From Streptococcus pseudopneumoniae (GTDB lineage: Bacteria; Bacillota; Bacilli; Lactobacillales; Streptococcaceae): a DNA stretch of 44,110 nucleotides. Below the pieces are notes generated by a model. It searched no databases. It had not been told where the DNA came from and saw nothing but the letters and a program-made list of their open reading frames with translations. The position numbers were made by a program, and so were the translations under genes. Location: the NCBI RefSeq assembly GCF_001070715.1, contig NZ_JVRR01000123.1, positions 1 through 44,110 of the forward strand. The letters are read 5' to 3'. This document shows positions 25,728-35,404 of the stretch, in pieces; position 1 is the stretch's first letter, and every line of letters begins with the position of its first letter.

Positions 25728-27716
25728 ATGAAAAAAAGTCAAGTGCTTGCTGTAGCGGGAGCTACCTTATTAGCGTCAGGAGTTCTAGCTGCATGTTCAA
25801 ACACTAGTTCAAATAATGCCAAACTAGCAAAAGATTACCAATATGTTTATCAAACAGATCCAGAAACCCTGGACTATATCGTCAGCAATATCGATTCAAC
25901 ATCATTCATCACAACAAATGCCGTAGATGGTTTGTTGGCTAATGATAAATATGGTAACCTAGTTCCTTCTATCGCTGAATCATGGACAGTTTCAAAAGAT
26001 GGTTTGACTTATACCTATAAAATCCGTAAGGATGCTAAATGGGTGACAGCAGAGGGAGAAGAATACGCTCCTGTAACTGCTAAAGACTTCGTTACTGGTT
26101 TGAAACATGCTGTAGATGGAAAATCAAAAGGACTTTCAATCGTTAGCTCTTCTATTAAGGGATTAGAAGCCTATATCAAGGGTGAAACAAGCGATTTTTC
26201 AACCGTTGGAGTAAAAGCGCTTGATGATCAAACACTAGAATATACCTTGAACCAGCCAGAAACTTTCTGGAATGACAAGACCACTAGTGGTGTTTTGATG
26301 CCAGTTAATGAAGAATTCTTAACTTCAAAAGGGGAAGGTTTTGGTGCCCCAACAGATGCTAATTCTATTCTTTATAACGGTCCATTTGTCTTGAAGTCTG
26401 TAACTCCTAAATCATCTATCGAGATGGCTAAAAATGATGCATACTGGGACAAAGAAAATGTAAAAATTGAGAACGTTAAGTTCACTTTCTGGGATGGTAA
26501 GGACCAAGATGTGATTGCTAAAGGGTTTGCCGATGGTCAATATAGCAAGGCTCGTATCTTCCCTACAAGTTCTACATATGAAAAATATGCGACTGACTTC
26601 AAAGATAATATTTACTTTAACGAACCAGGTGCTGGTGTTGCAACTGTCAGCTTGAACTATGGCCGTACAACTTATAACCACACTGCTAAAACAAGTGATG
26701 CCCAAAAGACATCTACTCAGAAAGCATTGCTAAATAAGGAATTCCGTCAAGCCTTGAACTTTGCAGTGGACCGTGCTTCTTATTCAGCTCAAACAAATGG
26801 TACTGATGGAGCTGCAGTAGCCATCCGTAATACGTTTGCACCTTATAATCTTCAAGTTGGTAAGAAAACATTTGGTGAATTGGTACAAGATAGCTTGGCT
26901 AAGACAAATTCTTCTACTTGGTCAAACGTGTCTCTAGCAGATTCTCAAAATGGACTTTACAATGAAGAAAAAGCTAAAGAAGCCTTTGCTAAAGCTAAAT
27001 CAAGCCTGCAAGCTGAAGGTGTTGAATTCCCAATCCACTTGGATGCCTTGGTTATCCAAGAATCAACAGCGGTTGTAAACCGTGTTCAATCATTGAAACA
27101 ATCAATTGAAAAAGTATTGGGTTCAGATAATGTTGTTGTAGACTTGCAACAAATGACTCAAGCAGAAGCTTTACCAATCTCATTTAGCGCTCCAACAGCT
27201 AAAGAGCAAGACTGGGATATTCATACCTTGCTAGGATGGAACCCTGACTATCAAGATCCTTCTACTTTCTTGGATCAATTCGTCATTAAGGGAGGAAGCA
27301 CTCGCCTTTACCTTGGTATTGACCAAAACACAGATGCTTCAGTAGTAAGTAAACTTGGTTTAGCTGACTATGGAAAATTACTTGATGATGCAAACAGCGA
27401 GAACCAAGATGTTCAAAAACGTTATGAAAAATACGCGGTAGCACAAGCTTGGTTGACTGACAATGCTTTGACAATTCCAGTAATGGCTTCTCCTAAAGAA
27501 ACAGCCGTTTCATATGTTTCAAAAGTTCTACCATTTAGCTCTTCATATTCAGTAGCCGGTCTTAAGGGTGAAAATTCAGGATACTTGAAGTACACTGAAG
27601 TTGGTGAAAAAGCAATCACCAAAGAAGAGTATGAAAAAGCTCGTGAAAAATGGTTGAAAGAAAAGACTGAGTCAAACGAGAAAGCTCAAAAAGAATTGGC
27701 AAGTCATGTGAAGTAA
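25728..27716 (+). CDS. amiA: Oligopeptide ABC transporter substrate-binding lipoprotein AmiA
   Basis: AmiA is the surface lipoprotein that captures oligopeptides for import by AmiCDEF, which feeds nutrition and delivers signalling peptides that affect competence. The 662-aa protein has a signal peptide with lipobox LAAC (Cys23), the SBP family 5 fold with YQTDPETLDYIVSN, and the C-terminal signature KAREKWLKEKTESNEKAQ that I recognise from pneumococcal AmiA. It is somewhat diverged from that protein. Paralogues AliA and AliB are similar, but its position as first gene of the operon identifies it. Confidence 0.92.
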   Translation: MKKSQVLAVAGATLLASGVLAACSNTSSNNAKLAKDYQYVYQTDPETLDYIVSNIDSTSFITTNAVDGLLANDKYGNLVPSIAESWTVSKDGLTYTYKIRKDAKWVTAEGEEYAPVTAKDFVTGLKHAVDGKSKGLSIVSSSIKGLEAYIKGETSDFSTVGVKALDDQTLEYTLNQPETFWNDKTTSGVLMPVNEEFLTSKGEGFGAPTDANSILYNGPFVLKSVTPKSSIEMAKNDAYWDKENVKIENVKFTFWDGKDQDVIAKGFADGQYSKARIFPTSSTYEKYATDFKDNIYFNEPGAGVATVSLNYGRTTYNHTAKTSDAQKTSTQKALLNKEFRQALNFAVDRASYSAQTNGTDGAAVAIRNTFAPYNLQVGKKTFGELVQDSLAKTNSSTWSNVSLADSQNGLYNEEKAKEAFAKAKSSLQAEGVEFPIHLDALVIQESTAVVNRVQSLKQSIEKVLGSDNVVVDLQQMTQAEALPISFSAPTAKEQDWDIHTLLGWNPDYQDPSTFLDQFVIKGGSTRLYLGIDQNTDASVVSKLGLADYGKLLDDANSENQDVQKRYEKYAVAQAWLTDNALTIPVMASPKETAVSYVSKVLPFSSSYSVAGLKGENSGYLKYTEVGEKAITKEEYEKAREKWLKEKTESNEKAQKELASHVK

Positions 27717-27728
27717 ATAATTTTCAAT

Positions 27729-27770
27729 AGAACTTTCTCTCCATGAGGAGAAGGTTCTTTTGGGATTTTT
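27729..27770 (+). terminator. Intercistronic hairpin between amiA and amiC
   Basis: AGAACTTTCTCTCC (27729-27742) pairs with GGAGAAGGTTCT (27747-27758) with a small bulge over an ATGA loop, followed by T-rich sequence. It probably acts as a partial terminator or 3' stabiliser so that the binding protein is made in excess of the permeases. Confidence 0.75.
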
Positions 27771-27782
27771 AAAGGAAATGAT

Positions 27783-29279
27783 ATGAAAAAATATATTTTT
27801 ATGCGTGTTTTGCGGTCATTGGTTTCTATCTTCTTAGTAACAACCTTGACTTACACGATTATCTATACAATGGTTCCTCGAAAATTGATTTTCAAACAGG
27901 ATACCAACTATAACAAGATTGCGACAACTGCTGATAAACGTGATAACTATGAGAATACTGTTTATGAGCGTATGGGCTATATCGAGTACTACGATACCAA
28001 AGAGTTGCAAGAAAAAGCTAGCCAGATGGATGCTTCTGTAACCGTTGAAGCTAATGACACCAACAAGGCTATCTATGAAAAATACATCAAACAAATCGGT
28101 CATGGTTGGACCTTGGGAGAATTTACTGAAAGTGGCCAATTCTACGCTACTCGTGAAATCCCAATTTTTGAACGTGTTTTTCACTTCTATGCGAACTTGA
28201 TTGACATTGATCATACAAATAAAATTCAAGACCCTGAAAATCCAGACTTGAAACGTTACCTTCGTTTTGAAAATGATCCAGCTATCGGATGGTCATTGGT
28301 TGGTTCAGGAACTAAACACAAATATCTCTTGTACTTCAACAGTCAGTTCCCATTTGTGCATCAAAACTTTGTGAACATTAATTTAGGTGACTCTTATCCA
28401 ACCTATGCTAATAGCCCTGTTTTACAGGTTATTACTCAAGGGCAAGGGCAAACAAAAACATCTCAAGTTCAGTTCCCAACAGGTAAGAAAACTTCTTCTG
28501 TAAATATTTACTCAAGAACCTATAAATCACCTAGTCAGGCTGACTCTCGTGAAGTAGCCAACTACGGAAAAGATGACCCATATACTGCAACTGAAAGCAA
28601 CTACCAATATCCTTCTATGATTGCCAGCTCTGCTGTCGTTGGATTGATCGGTTTGGTGATTTCTTATGCGATTGCCGTGCCACTTGGTTCAGCTATGGCT
28701 CGCTTCAAGAATACTTGGATTGATAGCTTCTCAACAGGGGCTTTGACCTTCTTGATGGCTCTTCCAACAATTGCCTTGGTTTATATCGTTCGTTTGGCTG
28801 GTTCTTCAATCGGTTTGCCAGATTCATTCCCTATCTTGGGTGCTGGAGATTGGCGTTCGTATGTTTTACCAGCAGTTATCCTTGGTTTGTTGGGTGCTCC
28901 TGGTACCGCTATTTGGATTCGTCGTTATATGATTGACTTACAATCACAAGACTTTGTTCGTTTTGCTCGTGCAAAAGGTTTGTCTGAAAAAGAAATTTCA
29001 AACAAACACATCTTTAAAAATGCCATGGTTCCGCTGGTTTCAGGAATTCCTGGTGCTGTTATCGGGGTTATCGGTGGTGCAACCCTTACTGAAACAGTCT
29101 TCGCCTTCCCAGGTATGGGTAAAATGTTGATTGACTCTGTAAAAGCATCTAATAACTCTATGGTCGTAGGTCTTGTCTTCATCTTTACATGTATTTCTAT
29201 CTTCTCACTTCTTTTGGGAGATATTTGGATGACGATTATTGACCCACGTATTAAATTGACTGAGAAAGGAGGCAAATAA
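27783..29279 (+). CDS. amiC: Oligopeptide ABC transporter permease AmiC
   Basis: AmiC is one of the two membrane channel subunits of the Ami importer. The 498-aa protein has an N-terminal membrane segment ([22 protein letters not shown]), a very large extracellular domain (about 35-275) characteristic of streptococcal AmiC, then five segments with the ATPase-contacting EAA loop in [24 protein letters not shown]. Loss of AmiC is a classic route to aminopterin resistance. AAAGGAAATG precedes the start. The stop overlaps the amiD start by 1 nt. Confidence 0.95.
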   Translation: MKKYIFMRVLRSLVSIFLVTTLTYTIIYTMVPRKLIFKQDTNYNKIATTADKRDNYENTVYERMGYIEYYDTKELQEKASQMDASVTVEANDTNKAIYEKYIKQIGHGWTLGEFTESGQFYATREIPIFERVFHFYANLIDIDHTNKIQDPENPDLKRYLRFENDPAIGWSLVGSGTKHKYLLYFNSQFPFVHQNFVNINLGDSYPTYANSPVLQVITQGQGQTKTSQVQFPTGKKTSSVNIYSRTYKSPSQADSREVANYGKDDPYTATESNYQYPSMIASSAVVGLIGLVISYAIAVPLGSAMARFKNTWIDSFSTGALTFLMALPTIALVYIVRLAGSSIGLPDSFPILGAGDWRSYVLPAVILGLLGAPGTAIWIRRYMIDLQSQDFVRFARAKGLSEKEISNKHIFKNAMVPLVSGIPGAVIGVIGGATLTETVFAFPGMGKMLIDSVKASNNSMVVGLVFIFTCISIFSLLLGDIWMTIIDPRIKLTEKGGK

Positions 29280-30205
29280 TGTCTACAATCGATAAAGAAA
29301 AATTTCAGTTTGTAAAACGTGACGATTTTGCCTCTGAAGCCATTGATGCGCCAGCTTATTCATACTGGGGTTCAGTATTTAGACAATTTATGAAGAAGAA
29401 ATCAACTGTAGTCATGTTGGGAATCTTGGTAGCTATCATTTTGATGAGTTTCATCTATCCAATGTTTTCTAAGTTTGATTTCAATGATGTCAGCAAGGTA
29501 AACGACTTTAGTGCTCGTTATATCAAGCCAAATGCGGAGCATTGGTTCGGTACAGACAGTAACGGTAAATCTCTCTTTGACGGTGTCTGGTTCGGAGCTC
29601 GTAACTCTATCCTCATTTCTGTGATTGCGACAGTGATTAACTTGGTTATCGGTGTTTTTGTCGGTGGTATTTGGGGAATTTCAAAATCAGTTGACCGCGT
29701 GATGATGGAAGTTTATAACGTCATCTCAAACATCCCATCTCTTTTGATTGTCATTGTCTTGACTTACTCAATCGGAGCTGGATTCTGGAATCTGATTTTT
29801 GCCATGAGTGTGACGACATGGATTGGGATTGCCTTCATGATCCGTGTGCAAATCTTGCGTTATCGTGACTTGGAATACAACTTGGCGTCACGTACTTTGG
29901 GAACACCAACCTTGAAGATTGTTGCCAAAAACATTATGCCACAATTGGTATCTGTTATTGTGACAACTATGACTCAAATGCTTCCAAGCTTTATCTCATA
30001 TGAAGCCTTCTTGTCATTCTTCGGTCTTGGATTACCGATTACAGTGCCAAGTTTGGGTCGTTTGATTTCAGATTATTCACAAAACGTAACAACCAATGCT
30101 TACTTATTCTGGATTCCATTGACAACTCTTGTTTTGGTATCCTTGTCCCTTTTCGTAGTTGGTCAAAACTTAGCGGATGCTAGTGATCCACGTACACATA
30201 GATAG
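29279..30205 (+). CDS. amiD: Oligopeptide ABC transporter permease AmiD
   Basis: AmiD is the partner of AmiC in the oligopeptide channel. The 308-aa protein has a cytoplasmic N-terminus, a first membrane segment ([20 protein letters not shown]), the OppC-type periplasmic-side motif [21 protein letters not shown], further segments, and an EAA loop [32 protein letters not shown] forms the ribosome binding site within the end of amiC. Next is amiE, 8 nt away. Confidence 0.95.
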   Translation: MSTIDKEKFQFVKRDDFASEAIDAPAYSYWGSVFRQFMKKKSTVVMLGILVAIILMSFIYPMFSKFDFNDVSKVNDFSARYIKPNAEHWFGTDSNGKSLFDGVWFGARNSILISVIATVINLVIGVFVGGIWGISKSVDRVMMEVYNVISNIPSLLIVIVLTYSIGAGFWNLIFAMSVTTWIGIAFMIRVQILRYRDLEYNLASRTLGTPTLKIVAKNIMPQLVSVIVTTMTQMLPSFISYEAFLSFFGLGLPITVPSLGRLISDYSQNVTTNAYLFWIPLTTLVLVSLSLFVVGQNLADASDPRTHR

Positions 30206-30213
30206 GAGTAGAA

Positions 30214-31281
30214 ATGACAAAAGAAAAAAATGTAATTTTGACTGCTCGCGATATTGTCGTGGAATTTGACGTTCGTGACAAAGTATTGACAGCTATTCGC
30301 GGCGTTTCTCTTGAACTAGTTGAAGGAGAAGTATTAGCCTTGGTAGGTGAGTCAGGATCAGGAAAATCTGTTTTGACAAAGACTTTCACAGGTATGCTTG
30401 AAGAAAATGGTCGTATTGCCCAAGGAAGTATTGACTACCGTGGTCAGGATTTGACAGCTTTATCTTCTCACAAAGATTGGGAACAAATTCGTGGTGCTAA
30501 GATTGCGACGATCTTCCAAGACCCGATGACTAGTTTGGACCCAATTAAAACAATTGGTAGTCAGATTACAGAAGTTATTGTAAAACACCAAGGAAAAACA
30601 GCTAAAGAAGCAAAAGAATTGGCCATTGACTACATGAATAAGGTTGGGATTCCAGACGCAGATAGACGTTTTGATGAATACCCCTTCCAATATTCTGGAG
30701 GAATGCGTCAACGTATCGTTATTGCTATTGCCCTTGCCTGCCGACCTGATGTCTTGATCTGTGATGAGCCAACGACTGCCTTGGATGTAACCATCCAAGC
30801 ACAGATTATTGATTTGCTAAAATCTTTACAAAACGAGTACCATTTCACAACAATCTTTATTACCCACGACCTTGGTGTGGTAGCAAGTATTGCGGATAAG
30901 GTAGCGGTGATGTATGCAGGAGAAATCGTTGAGTATGGAACTGTTGAGGAAGTCTTCTATGACCCTCGCCATCCATATACATGGAGTCTCTTGTCTAGCT
31001 TGCCTCAGCTTGCTGATGATAAAGGAGATCTTTACTCAATCCCAGGAACACCTCCGTCACTTTATACTGACCTGAAAGGGGATGCCTTTGCCTTGCGTTC
31101 TGACTATGCAATGCAGATTGACTTCGAACAAAAAGCTCCTCAATTCTCAGTATCAGAGACACATTGGGCTAAAACTTGGCTACTTCATGAGGATGCTCCA
31201 AAAGTAGAAAAACCAGCTGTGATTGCAAATCTCCATGATAAGATTCGTGAAAAAATGGGATTTGCCCATCTGGCAGACTAG
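30214..31281 (+). CDS. amiE: Oligopeptide ABC transporter ATP-binding protein AmiE
   Basis: AmiE is an OppD-type ATPase energising oligopeptide uptake at the inner face of the membrane. The 355-aa protein has Walker [11 protein letters not shown]-loop [11 protein letters not shown], signature [12 protein letters not shown], Walker [13 protein letters not shown] and H-loop ITHDLG, plus the C-terminal oligopeptide-transporter extension. TAGGAG lies just before the ATG. It is spaced closely from amiD and followed by amiF. Confidence 0.95.
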   Translation: MTKEKNVILTARDIVVEFDVRDKVLTAIRGVSLELVEGEVLALVGESGSGKSVLTKTFTGMLEENGRIAQGSIDYRGQDLTALSSHKDWEQIRGAKIATIFQDPMTSLDPIKTIGSQITEVIVKHQGKTAKEAKELAIDYMNKVGIPDADRRFDEYPFQYSGGMRQRIVIAIALACRPDVLICDEPTTALDVTIQAQIIDLLKSLQNEYHFTTIFITHDLGVVASIADKVAVMYAGEIVEYGTVEEVFYDPRHPYTWSLLSSLPQLADDKGDLYSIPGTPPSLYTDLKGDAFALRSDYAMQIDFEQKAPQFSVSETHWAKTWLLHEDAPKVEKPAVIANLHDKIREKMGFAHLAD

Positions 31282-31291
31282 GAGGAAGGAA

Positions 31292-32218
31292 ATGTCTGAA
31301 AAATTAGTAGAAATCAAAGATTTAGAAATTTCCTTCGGTGAAGGAAGTAAGAAGTTTGTCGCAGTTAAAAATGCTAACTTCTTTATCAACAAGGGAGAAA
31401 CGTTTTCGCTTGTTGGTGAGTCAGGTAGTGGGAAAACAACTATTGGTCGTGCCATTATTGGTCTAAATGATACAAGTAATGGTGATATCATTTTTGATGG
31501 TCAAAAGATTAATGGTAAGAAATCGCGCGAACAAGCTGCGGAATTGATTCGTCGTATCCAGATGATTTTCCAAGACCCTGCGGCAAGTTTGAATGAACGT
31601 GCGACTGTTGATTATATTATTTCTGAAGGTCTTTACAATCACCATTTGTTTAAGGATGAAGAAGAACGTAAAGAGAAAGTTAAAAATATTATCCGTGAAG
31701 TGGGGCTTCTTGCTGAGCATTTGACTCGTTACCCTCATGAATTCTCAGGTGGTCAACGTCAACGTATCGGTATTGCCCGTGCCTTGGTCATGCAACCAGA
31801 TTTTGTCATTGCGGATGAACCCATTTCAGCCTTGGACGTTTCTGTGCGTGCCCAAGTCTTGAACTTGCTCAAAAAATTCCAAAAAGAACTTGGCTTGACC
31901 TATCTCTTTATCGCCCATGACTTGTCGGTTGTTCGCTTTATTTCAGATCGTATCGCAGTTATTTACAAGGGTGTTATTGTAGAGGTTGCAGAAACAGAAG
32001 AATTGTTTAACAATCCAATACACCCATATACTCAAGCCTTGCTTTCAGCGGTACCGATTCCAGACCCAATCTTGGAACGTAAGAAGGTCTTGAAGGTTTA
32101 CGACCCAAGTCAACACGACTATGAGACTGATAAGCCGTCTATGGTTGAAATCCGTCCAGGTCACTATGTTTGGGCGAACCAAGCCGAATTGGCACGTTAT
32201 CAAAAAGGACTAAACTAA
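31292..32218 (+). CDS. amiF: Oligopeptide ABC transporter ATP-binding protein AmiF
   Basis: AmiF is the OppF-type ATPase that pairs with AmiE. The 308-aa protein has Walker [11 protein letters not shown]-loop [10 protein letters not shown], signature [12 protein letters not shown], Walker [12 protein letters not shown] and H-loop IAHDLS. I start it at ATG 31292 ([15 protein letters not shown]) behind AGGAGGAAGG; the longer reading from 31223 overlaps amiE and is rejected. The operon ends here at a very strong terminator. Confidence 0.95.
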   Translation: MSEKLVEIKDLEISFGEGSKKFVAVKNANFFINKGETFSLVGESGSGKTTIGRAIIGLNDTSNGDIIFDGQKINGKKSREQAAELIRRIQMIFQDPAASLNERATVDYIISEGLYNHHLFKDEEERKEKVKNIIREVGLLAEHLTRYPHEFSGGQRQRIGIARALVMQPDFVIADEPISALDVSVRAQVLNLLKKFQKELGLTYLFIAHDLSVVRFISDRIAVIYKGVIVEVAETEELFNNPIHPYTQALLSAVPIPDPILERKKVLKVYDPSQHDYETDKPSMVEIRPGHYVWANQAELARYQKGLN

Positions 32219-32222
32219 TAAT

Positions 32223-32272
32223 GGTTTTATAATTTCCATGTCAACTTTTATGGAAATTATAAACCTTTTTTT
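32223..32272 (+). terminator. Terminator of the ami operon
   Basis: GGTTTTATAATTTCCAT (32223-32239) pairs with ATGGAAATTATAAACC (32250-32265) as a 16-pair stem with one bulged T, followed by T7. Confidence 0.95.
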
Positions 32273-32346
32273 GTTGGACTGATTTGAAGGCTTTGAAAGC
32301 GCCATGAAAGAATTTTTGAAAAATTTTAAAAAATTCTGAAATATTC

Positions 32347-32375
32347 TTGACAGGTGATGAAAAAGGTGGTAAGAT
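32347..32375 (+). promoter_or_regulatory. Promoter of the trpXYZ transporter operon
   Basis: TTGACA (32347-32352), a 17-nt spacer ending in TGG, and TAAGAT (32370-32375) form a strong promoter. The start near 32382 leaves a leader of about 287 nt before trpX. A weak CodY-like sequence (about 11 of 15) lies just upstream near 32328-32343. Confidence 0.8.
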
Positions 32376-32381
32376 AGGAAA

Positions 32382-32642
32382 CATCAAAAAGAAAGCAGAA
32401 AAAGAAATGAATAAGAGACAAGCTGTAACGATGAATCAAAACTTTTACTTTAGCTACTTTAGATAGTGTTTGTAGACATGTCACCATGGATGCAAACAGT
32501 TCAAGCAATTTGTTTGTATCTATGTGGCTAAGATTTTTGATTGTGGTCCATATAGATGAATATCTAAATGGACTAGCAAAGTTATAACTTGTTAGATTAT
32601 TTCAAGCATCCGTTTAGATAGTATCTAGGCGGTTTTTTGTTT
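32382..32642 (+). promoter_or_regulatory. Candidate transcription attenuator in the trpX leader
   Basis: Five 10-nt segments can pair in mutually exclusive ways: segment 1 32518-32527, 2 32548-32557, 3 32562-32571, 4 32610-32619, 5 32623-32632. Pairs 1:2 and 3:4 are complete with one G-U each; 2:3 has one mismatch; 4:5 is complete with two G-U pairs. Pair 4:5 has a 3-nt loop and is followed by T6, so it is an intrinsic terminator. Pair 3:4 would prevent it and pair 2:3 would permit it. Short ORFs precede or overlap segment 1: 32407-32466 (aromatic-rich end NFYFSYFR) and 32478-32531 (one Trp codon, stop just after segment 1). Neither has a strong ribosome binding site. The T-box signature is absent. 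Confidence 0.65.
32609..32642 (+). terminator. Leader terminator upstream of trpX
   Basis: CCGTTTAGAT (32610-32619), loop AGT and ATCTAGGCGG (32623-32632), then T6GT4. It stands between the promoter and trpX, so transcription must read through it to express the transporter. Confidence 0.85.
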
Positions 32643-32668
32643 TATCTTTTCTGAGAAGGAGTTTCATT

Positions 32669-33646
32669 ATGAAAGTTGTTCGAAAATTACTAGCCCCTCT
32701 CTTGGTAGTGGGTATCCTCTTGACCTCTCTGATCAGTTTGCATCAGTTGAAGGCAGATAAGAAAAAAGATGTATTTCGTATCGGTATTTCGCAGTTTATT
32801 ACTCATCAATCTTTGGACGCTACTAGAGAAGGTTTTGTGGATGAGCTGGCCAAGCAAGGCTATGTTGAGGGGAAAAATATCGAGATTGATTTGCAAAATG
32901 CACAAGGAGAACAACGAAATCTAAAAACGATTTCCCAGCAACTAGCAGAATCTAGTGATGTCGTTCTAGCCATCGCAACGCCTTCTGCTCAGAGTTTGGT
33001 CAATACAACACAAACGACACCGGTTATCTTTTCAGCTGTAACAGATCCTGTCAGTGCCAAGTTGGTTGAGTCAAGAGAACACCCTGGGGGCAATGTGACT
33101 GGGACAAGCGATCAGTCATCAGATGCCATTTCAACTCAAATCAATTTGATAAAGAAAGTGTTGCCAAAAGCTAAAACAATTGGAATTCTCTATACTCAGA
33201 GCGAGCCAAACTCAGTTGTCCAAAAGGATGAAGCTAAGCGCCTTTTGGAAGAAAAAGGCTTTACCGTTGTTGAAAAAACAATCTTGGACAGTAATAACGT
33301 CAAGGCGGCAGCAGAAAGCTTGATGACAGAGGTGGATATGGTTTTTGTACCAACGGATAATATCATTTCATCAACCATGGAAACAGTCAAGCAGGTTTCT
33401 ATTAAACACAAGGTTCCAGTATTTGGTGGTTCAACAGAAATGATTGCGGTTGGTGGCTTGTATAACTACGGAACCAATTATGAAGAATTGGGAAGACAGA
33501 CAGCAAGAATGCTGGTTCGTGTCTTAAAAAGTGAGAAGCCAGAAAATATAGCAGTTGAGTTGCCTGAAAAGCTGGAATTGCATACAAATCAAGAAATGGC
33601 AGATGCACTAGGAATTGATATTAGTAAGTTAGAAGGCAAGGAATAA
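32669..33646 (+). CDS. trpX: ABC transporter substrate-binding protein, TrpX type
   Basis: This 325-aa protein belongs to the ABC substrate-binding family PF04392 and, with the next two genes, resembles pneumococcal TrpXYZ, predicted to import tryptophan or related aromatic amino acids. It has an N-terminal hydrophobic segment (LLAPLLVVGILLTSLISL) but no lipobox cysteine, so it would be membrane-anchored or secreted rather than a typical lipoprotein. Conserved blocks include VLAIATPSAQSLVN, PVIFSAVTDPVSAKLV and PVFGGSTEMIAVGGLYNYG. AGAAGGAG precedes the ATG. The substrate is inferred from neighbourhood annotation, not shown. Confidence 0.85.
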   Translation: MKVVRKLLAPLLVVGILLTSLISLHQLKADKKKDVFRIGISQFITHQSLDATREGFVDELAKQGYVEGKNIEIDLQNAQGEQRNLKTISQQLAESSDVVLAIATPSAQSLVNTTQTTPVIFSAVTDPVSAKLVESREHPGGNVTGTSDQSSDAISTQINLIKKVLPKAKTIGILYTQSEPNSVVQKDEAKRLLEEKGFTVVEKTILDSNNVKAAAESLMTEVDMVFVPTDNIISSTMETVKQVSIKHKVPVFGGSTEMIAVGGLYNYGTNYEELGRQTARMLVRVLKSEKPENIAVELPEKLELHTNQEMADALGIDISKLEGKE

Positions 33647-33657
33647 GGAGGTTTAAG

Positions 33658-34551
33658 ATGAATTTTGTATTATCTAGTTTATCAGAAGGTTTGTTGTGGT
33701 CGATTATGGCTATTGGGGTCTACTTGACTTTCCGTATTTTGGATATTGCGGATATGACTGCTGAGGGAGCCTTTCCTTTGGGGGCAGCTGTCGTTGTATC
33801 ACAGATACAGGCAGGGACAAATCCTTGGATTGCGACCCTACTTGCTTTGCTGGCAGGTATGGTAGCAGGTCTTGTATCAGGAATGCTTCACACCAAGATG
33901 AAAATTCCAGCTCTCTTGACAGGGATTGTGACCTTGACAGGGCTTTATTCGATCAATATTAAAATCATGGGAAGTGTGCCCAATCTTTCCTTGGGAGATT
34001 CTTCAACTGTCTTTAAACAGTTGGCTAGCTTGGGACTGACAACTGAAGAAGCTGTTTTCTCACTCAGTTTAGCCTGTTTCTTACTTGTTTGTTTGGTCTT
34101 GACTCTTTTGATGAAAACGGAGATTGGCTTGGTCTTGCGTTCGACTGGGGACAATATTCCGATGAGTGAGGCAAATGGGGTTAATGTAGACACCATGAAG
34201 ATTGTTGGTTACATGATTTCAAACGGTTTGATTGCCTTGTGTGGTTCCTTGTTCGCCCAAAATGATGGATTTTCAGATGTGACTTCTGGGACAGGAACTA
34301 TCGTTGTTGGTTTGAGTGCAGTGATTATTGCGGAAGTCTTGATACACGACTTGACCATTGGAGGTCGCCTGTTATCTATCGGAATTGGTGCTATTGTTTA
34401 CCGTTTGATTATTTTAAATATCTATGAAATTCCAAATCTAGATCAAAACCTGGTTCGTCTTTTTAATGCAATCTTGCTTGCCTTGGTTTTATTTGCGCCA
34501 GAATTACAAAAGAGATTAAAGGTTCGTGGTCTGAAATTGAGAAATGAATAG
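33658..34551 (+). CDS. trpY: ABC transporter permease, TrpY type (LivH-like)
   Basis: This 297-aa integral membrane protein has about eight segments and the branched-chain-amino-acid-type permease pattern (ILDIADMTAEGAFPLGAAVV near the start; a coupling region around VLRSTGDNIPMSEANGVNVDTMKIVGYMISNGL). AGGAGG lies 7 nt before the ATG and 12 nt separate it from trpX. It is the channel for the TrpX substrate together with the ATPase that follows. Confidence 0.86.
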   Translation: MNFVLSSLSEGLLWSIMAIGVYLTFRILDIADMTAEGAFPLGAAVVVSQIQAGTNPWIATLLALLAGMVAGLVSGMLHTKMKIPALLTGIVTLTGLYSINIKIMGSVPNLSLGDSSTVFKQLASLGLTTEEAVFSLSLACFLLVCLVLTLLMKTEIGLVLRSTGDNIPMSEANGVNVDTMKIVGYMISNGLIALCGSLFAQNDGFSDVTSGTGTIVVGLSAVIIAEVLIHDLTIGGRLLSIGIGAIVYRLIILNIYEIPNLDQNLVRLFNAILLALVLFAPELQKRLKVRGLKLRNE

Positions 34552-34563
34552 GAGGAGAAAGTT

Positions 34564-35367
34564 ATGGCAAGTTTGTTAACACTTGAAAATATTCACAAAA
34601 CATTTGAAGCAGGGACGGTCAATGAGAACCATGTCCTCAAAGGATTAGATTTAGAGGTTGAAGAGGGAGATTTTATCTCTGTGATTGGTGGAAATGGAGC
34701 AGGGAAATCCACTTTGATGAATATCTTGGCTGGCAATCTATCGGTGGATGAAGGGGACCTTTTATTGGCAGGCAAATCCATTAAAAATCTGAGTGTAAGA
34801 AAGAGAGCCAAGGATATCGCCCGTGTTTTTCAAGATCCTAAGATGGGGACAGCTTCTCGTTTGACGATTGAGGAGAATATGGCTATTGCCTTGAGACGCG
34901 GGCAGAAGAGAGGACTTGGCTGGGGCGTGAAGGAGAAGGATAGAATCCAGTTCCAAGAGGCCTTGAAGGAGTTGAATATTGGTCTTGAAAACCGCTTAAA
35001 AGTAGATACTCAATATCTCTCAGGAGGACAAAGACAGGCTTTGACCCTAGTCATGGCAGCTCTGGTGAAACCTAAACTTTTGCTTTTGGATGAACATACT
35101 GCGGCACTTGACCCGAAAACTAGTCAAATGGTGATGGATTTGACGCAAAAGATTGTGGAACACCATCAGTTGACGACTTTGATGATTACCCACGATATGA
35201 ACCATGCGATTGAGTATGGTAATCGTCTCATTATGCTCTATCAAGGCAAGATAGTGGTGGATGTCAAAGGAGAGGAGAAAAAGCATCTAACGGTTGAAGA
35301 TCTCATGCATCTCTTCCAGAAAAATAGTGGCCAAAGTCTAGTCAGTGATGAATTGGTTTTGGGATAA
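34564..35367 (+). CDS. trpZ: ABC transporter ATP-binding protein, TrpZ type
   Basis: This 267-aa ATPase completes the three-gene importer. Motifs are Walker A GGNGAGKST, Q-loop VFQDPKMGTASRLTIEENMA, signature LSGGQRQALTLVMA, Walker B LLLLDEHTAALDP (His instead of the usual Pro after the glutamate, as in several members of this subgroup) and H-loop ITHDMNHAI. GGAGGAGAAAG precedes the ATG. It converges on treR, with a shared terminator between them. Confidence 0.88.
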   Translation: MASLLTLENIHKTFEAGTVNENHVLKGLDLEVEEGDFISVIGGNGAGKSTLMNILAGNLSVDEGDLLLAGKSIKNLSVRKRAKDIARVFQDPKMGTASRLTIEENMAIALRRGQKRGLGWGVKEKDRIQFQEALKELNIGLENRLKVDTQYLSGGQRQALTLVMAALVKPKLLLLDEHTAALDPKTSQMVMDLTQKIVEHHQLTTLMITHDMNHAIEYGNRLIMLYQGKIVVDVKGEEKKHLTVEDLMHLFQKNSGQSLVSDELVLG

Positions 35368-35370
35368 AGA

Positions 35371-35404
35371 AAAAGGCTGAGATGTGGTGTTTCAGTCTTT
35401 TATT
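35371..35404. terminator. Bidirectional terminator between trpZ and treR
   Basis: AAAAGGCTGA (35371-35380) and TCAGTCTTTT (35392-35401) form a ten-pair stem with one G-U pair, with A-rich and T-rich flanks suitable for both directions. It overlaps the treR stop codon. Confidence 0.8.

Noticed and set aside
27834-28229. Minus-strand ORF of 131 codons inside amiC
   Set aside because: It is antisense to the conserved N-terminal part of amiC, with no promoter or ribosome binding site.
28925-29275. Minus-strand ORF of 116 codons inside amiC
   Set aside because: It lies wholly opposite amiC and its composition reflects the complementary codon pattern.
32328-32343. CodY box at the trpXYZ promoter
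   Set aside because: Only about 11 of 15 positions match in a very AT-rich stretch, close to what chance would give.
32486-32587. A 33-codon ORF in the trpX leader as a real small protein or as the sensing leader peptide
   Set aside because: It has no ribosome binding site and overlaps the proposed RNA pairing segments; I treat it only as a lesser alternative to the 32478-32531 ORF.
32382-32642. T-box riboswitch upstream of trpX
   Set aside because: The conserved T-box antiterminator sequence (AGGGTGGNACCGCG-like) is absent.
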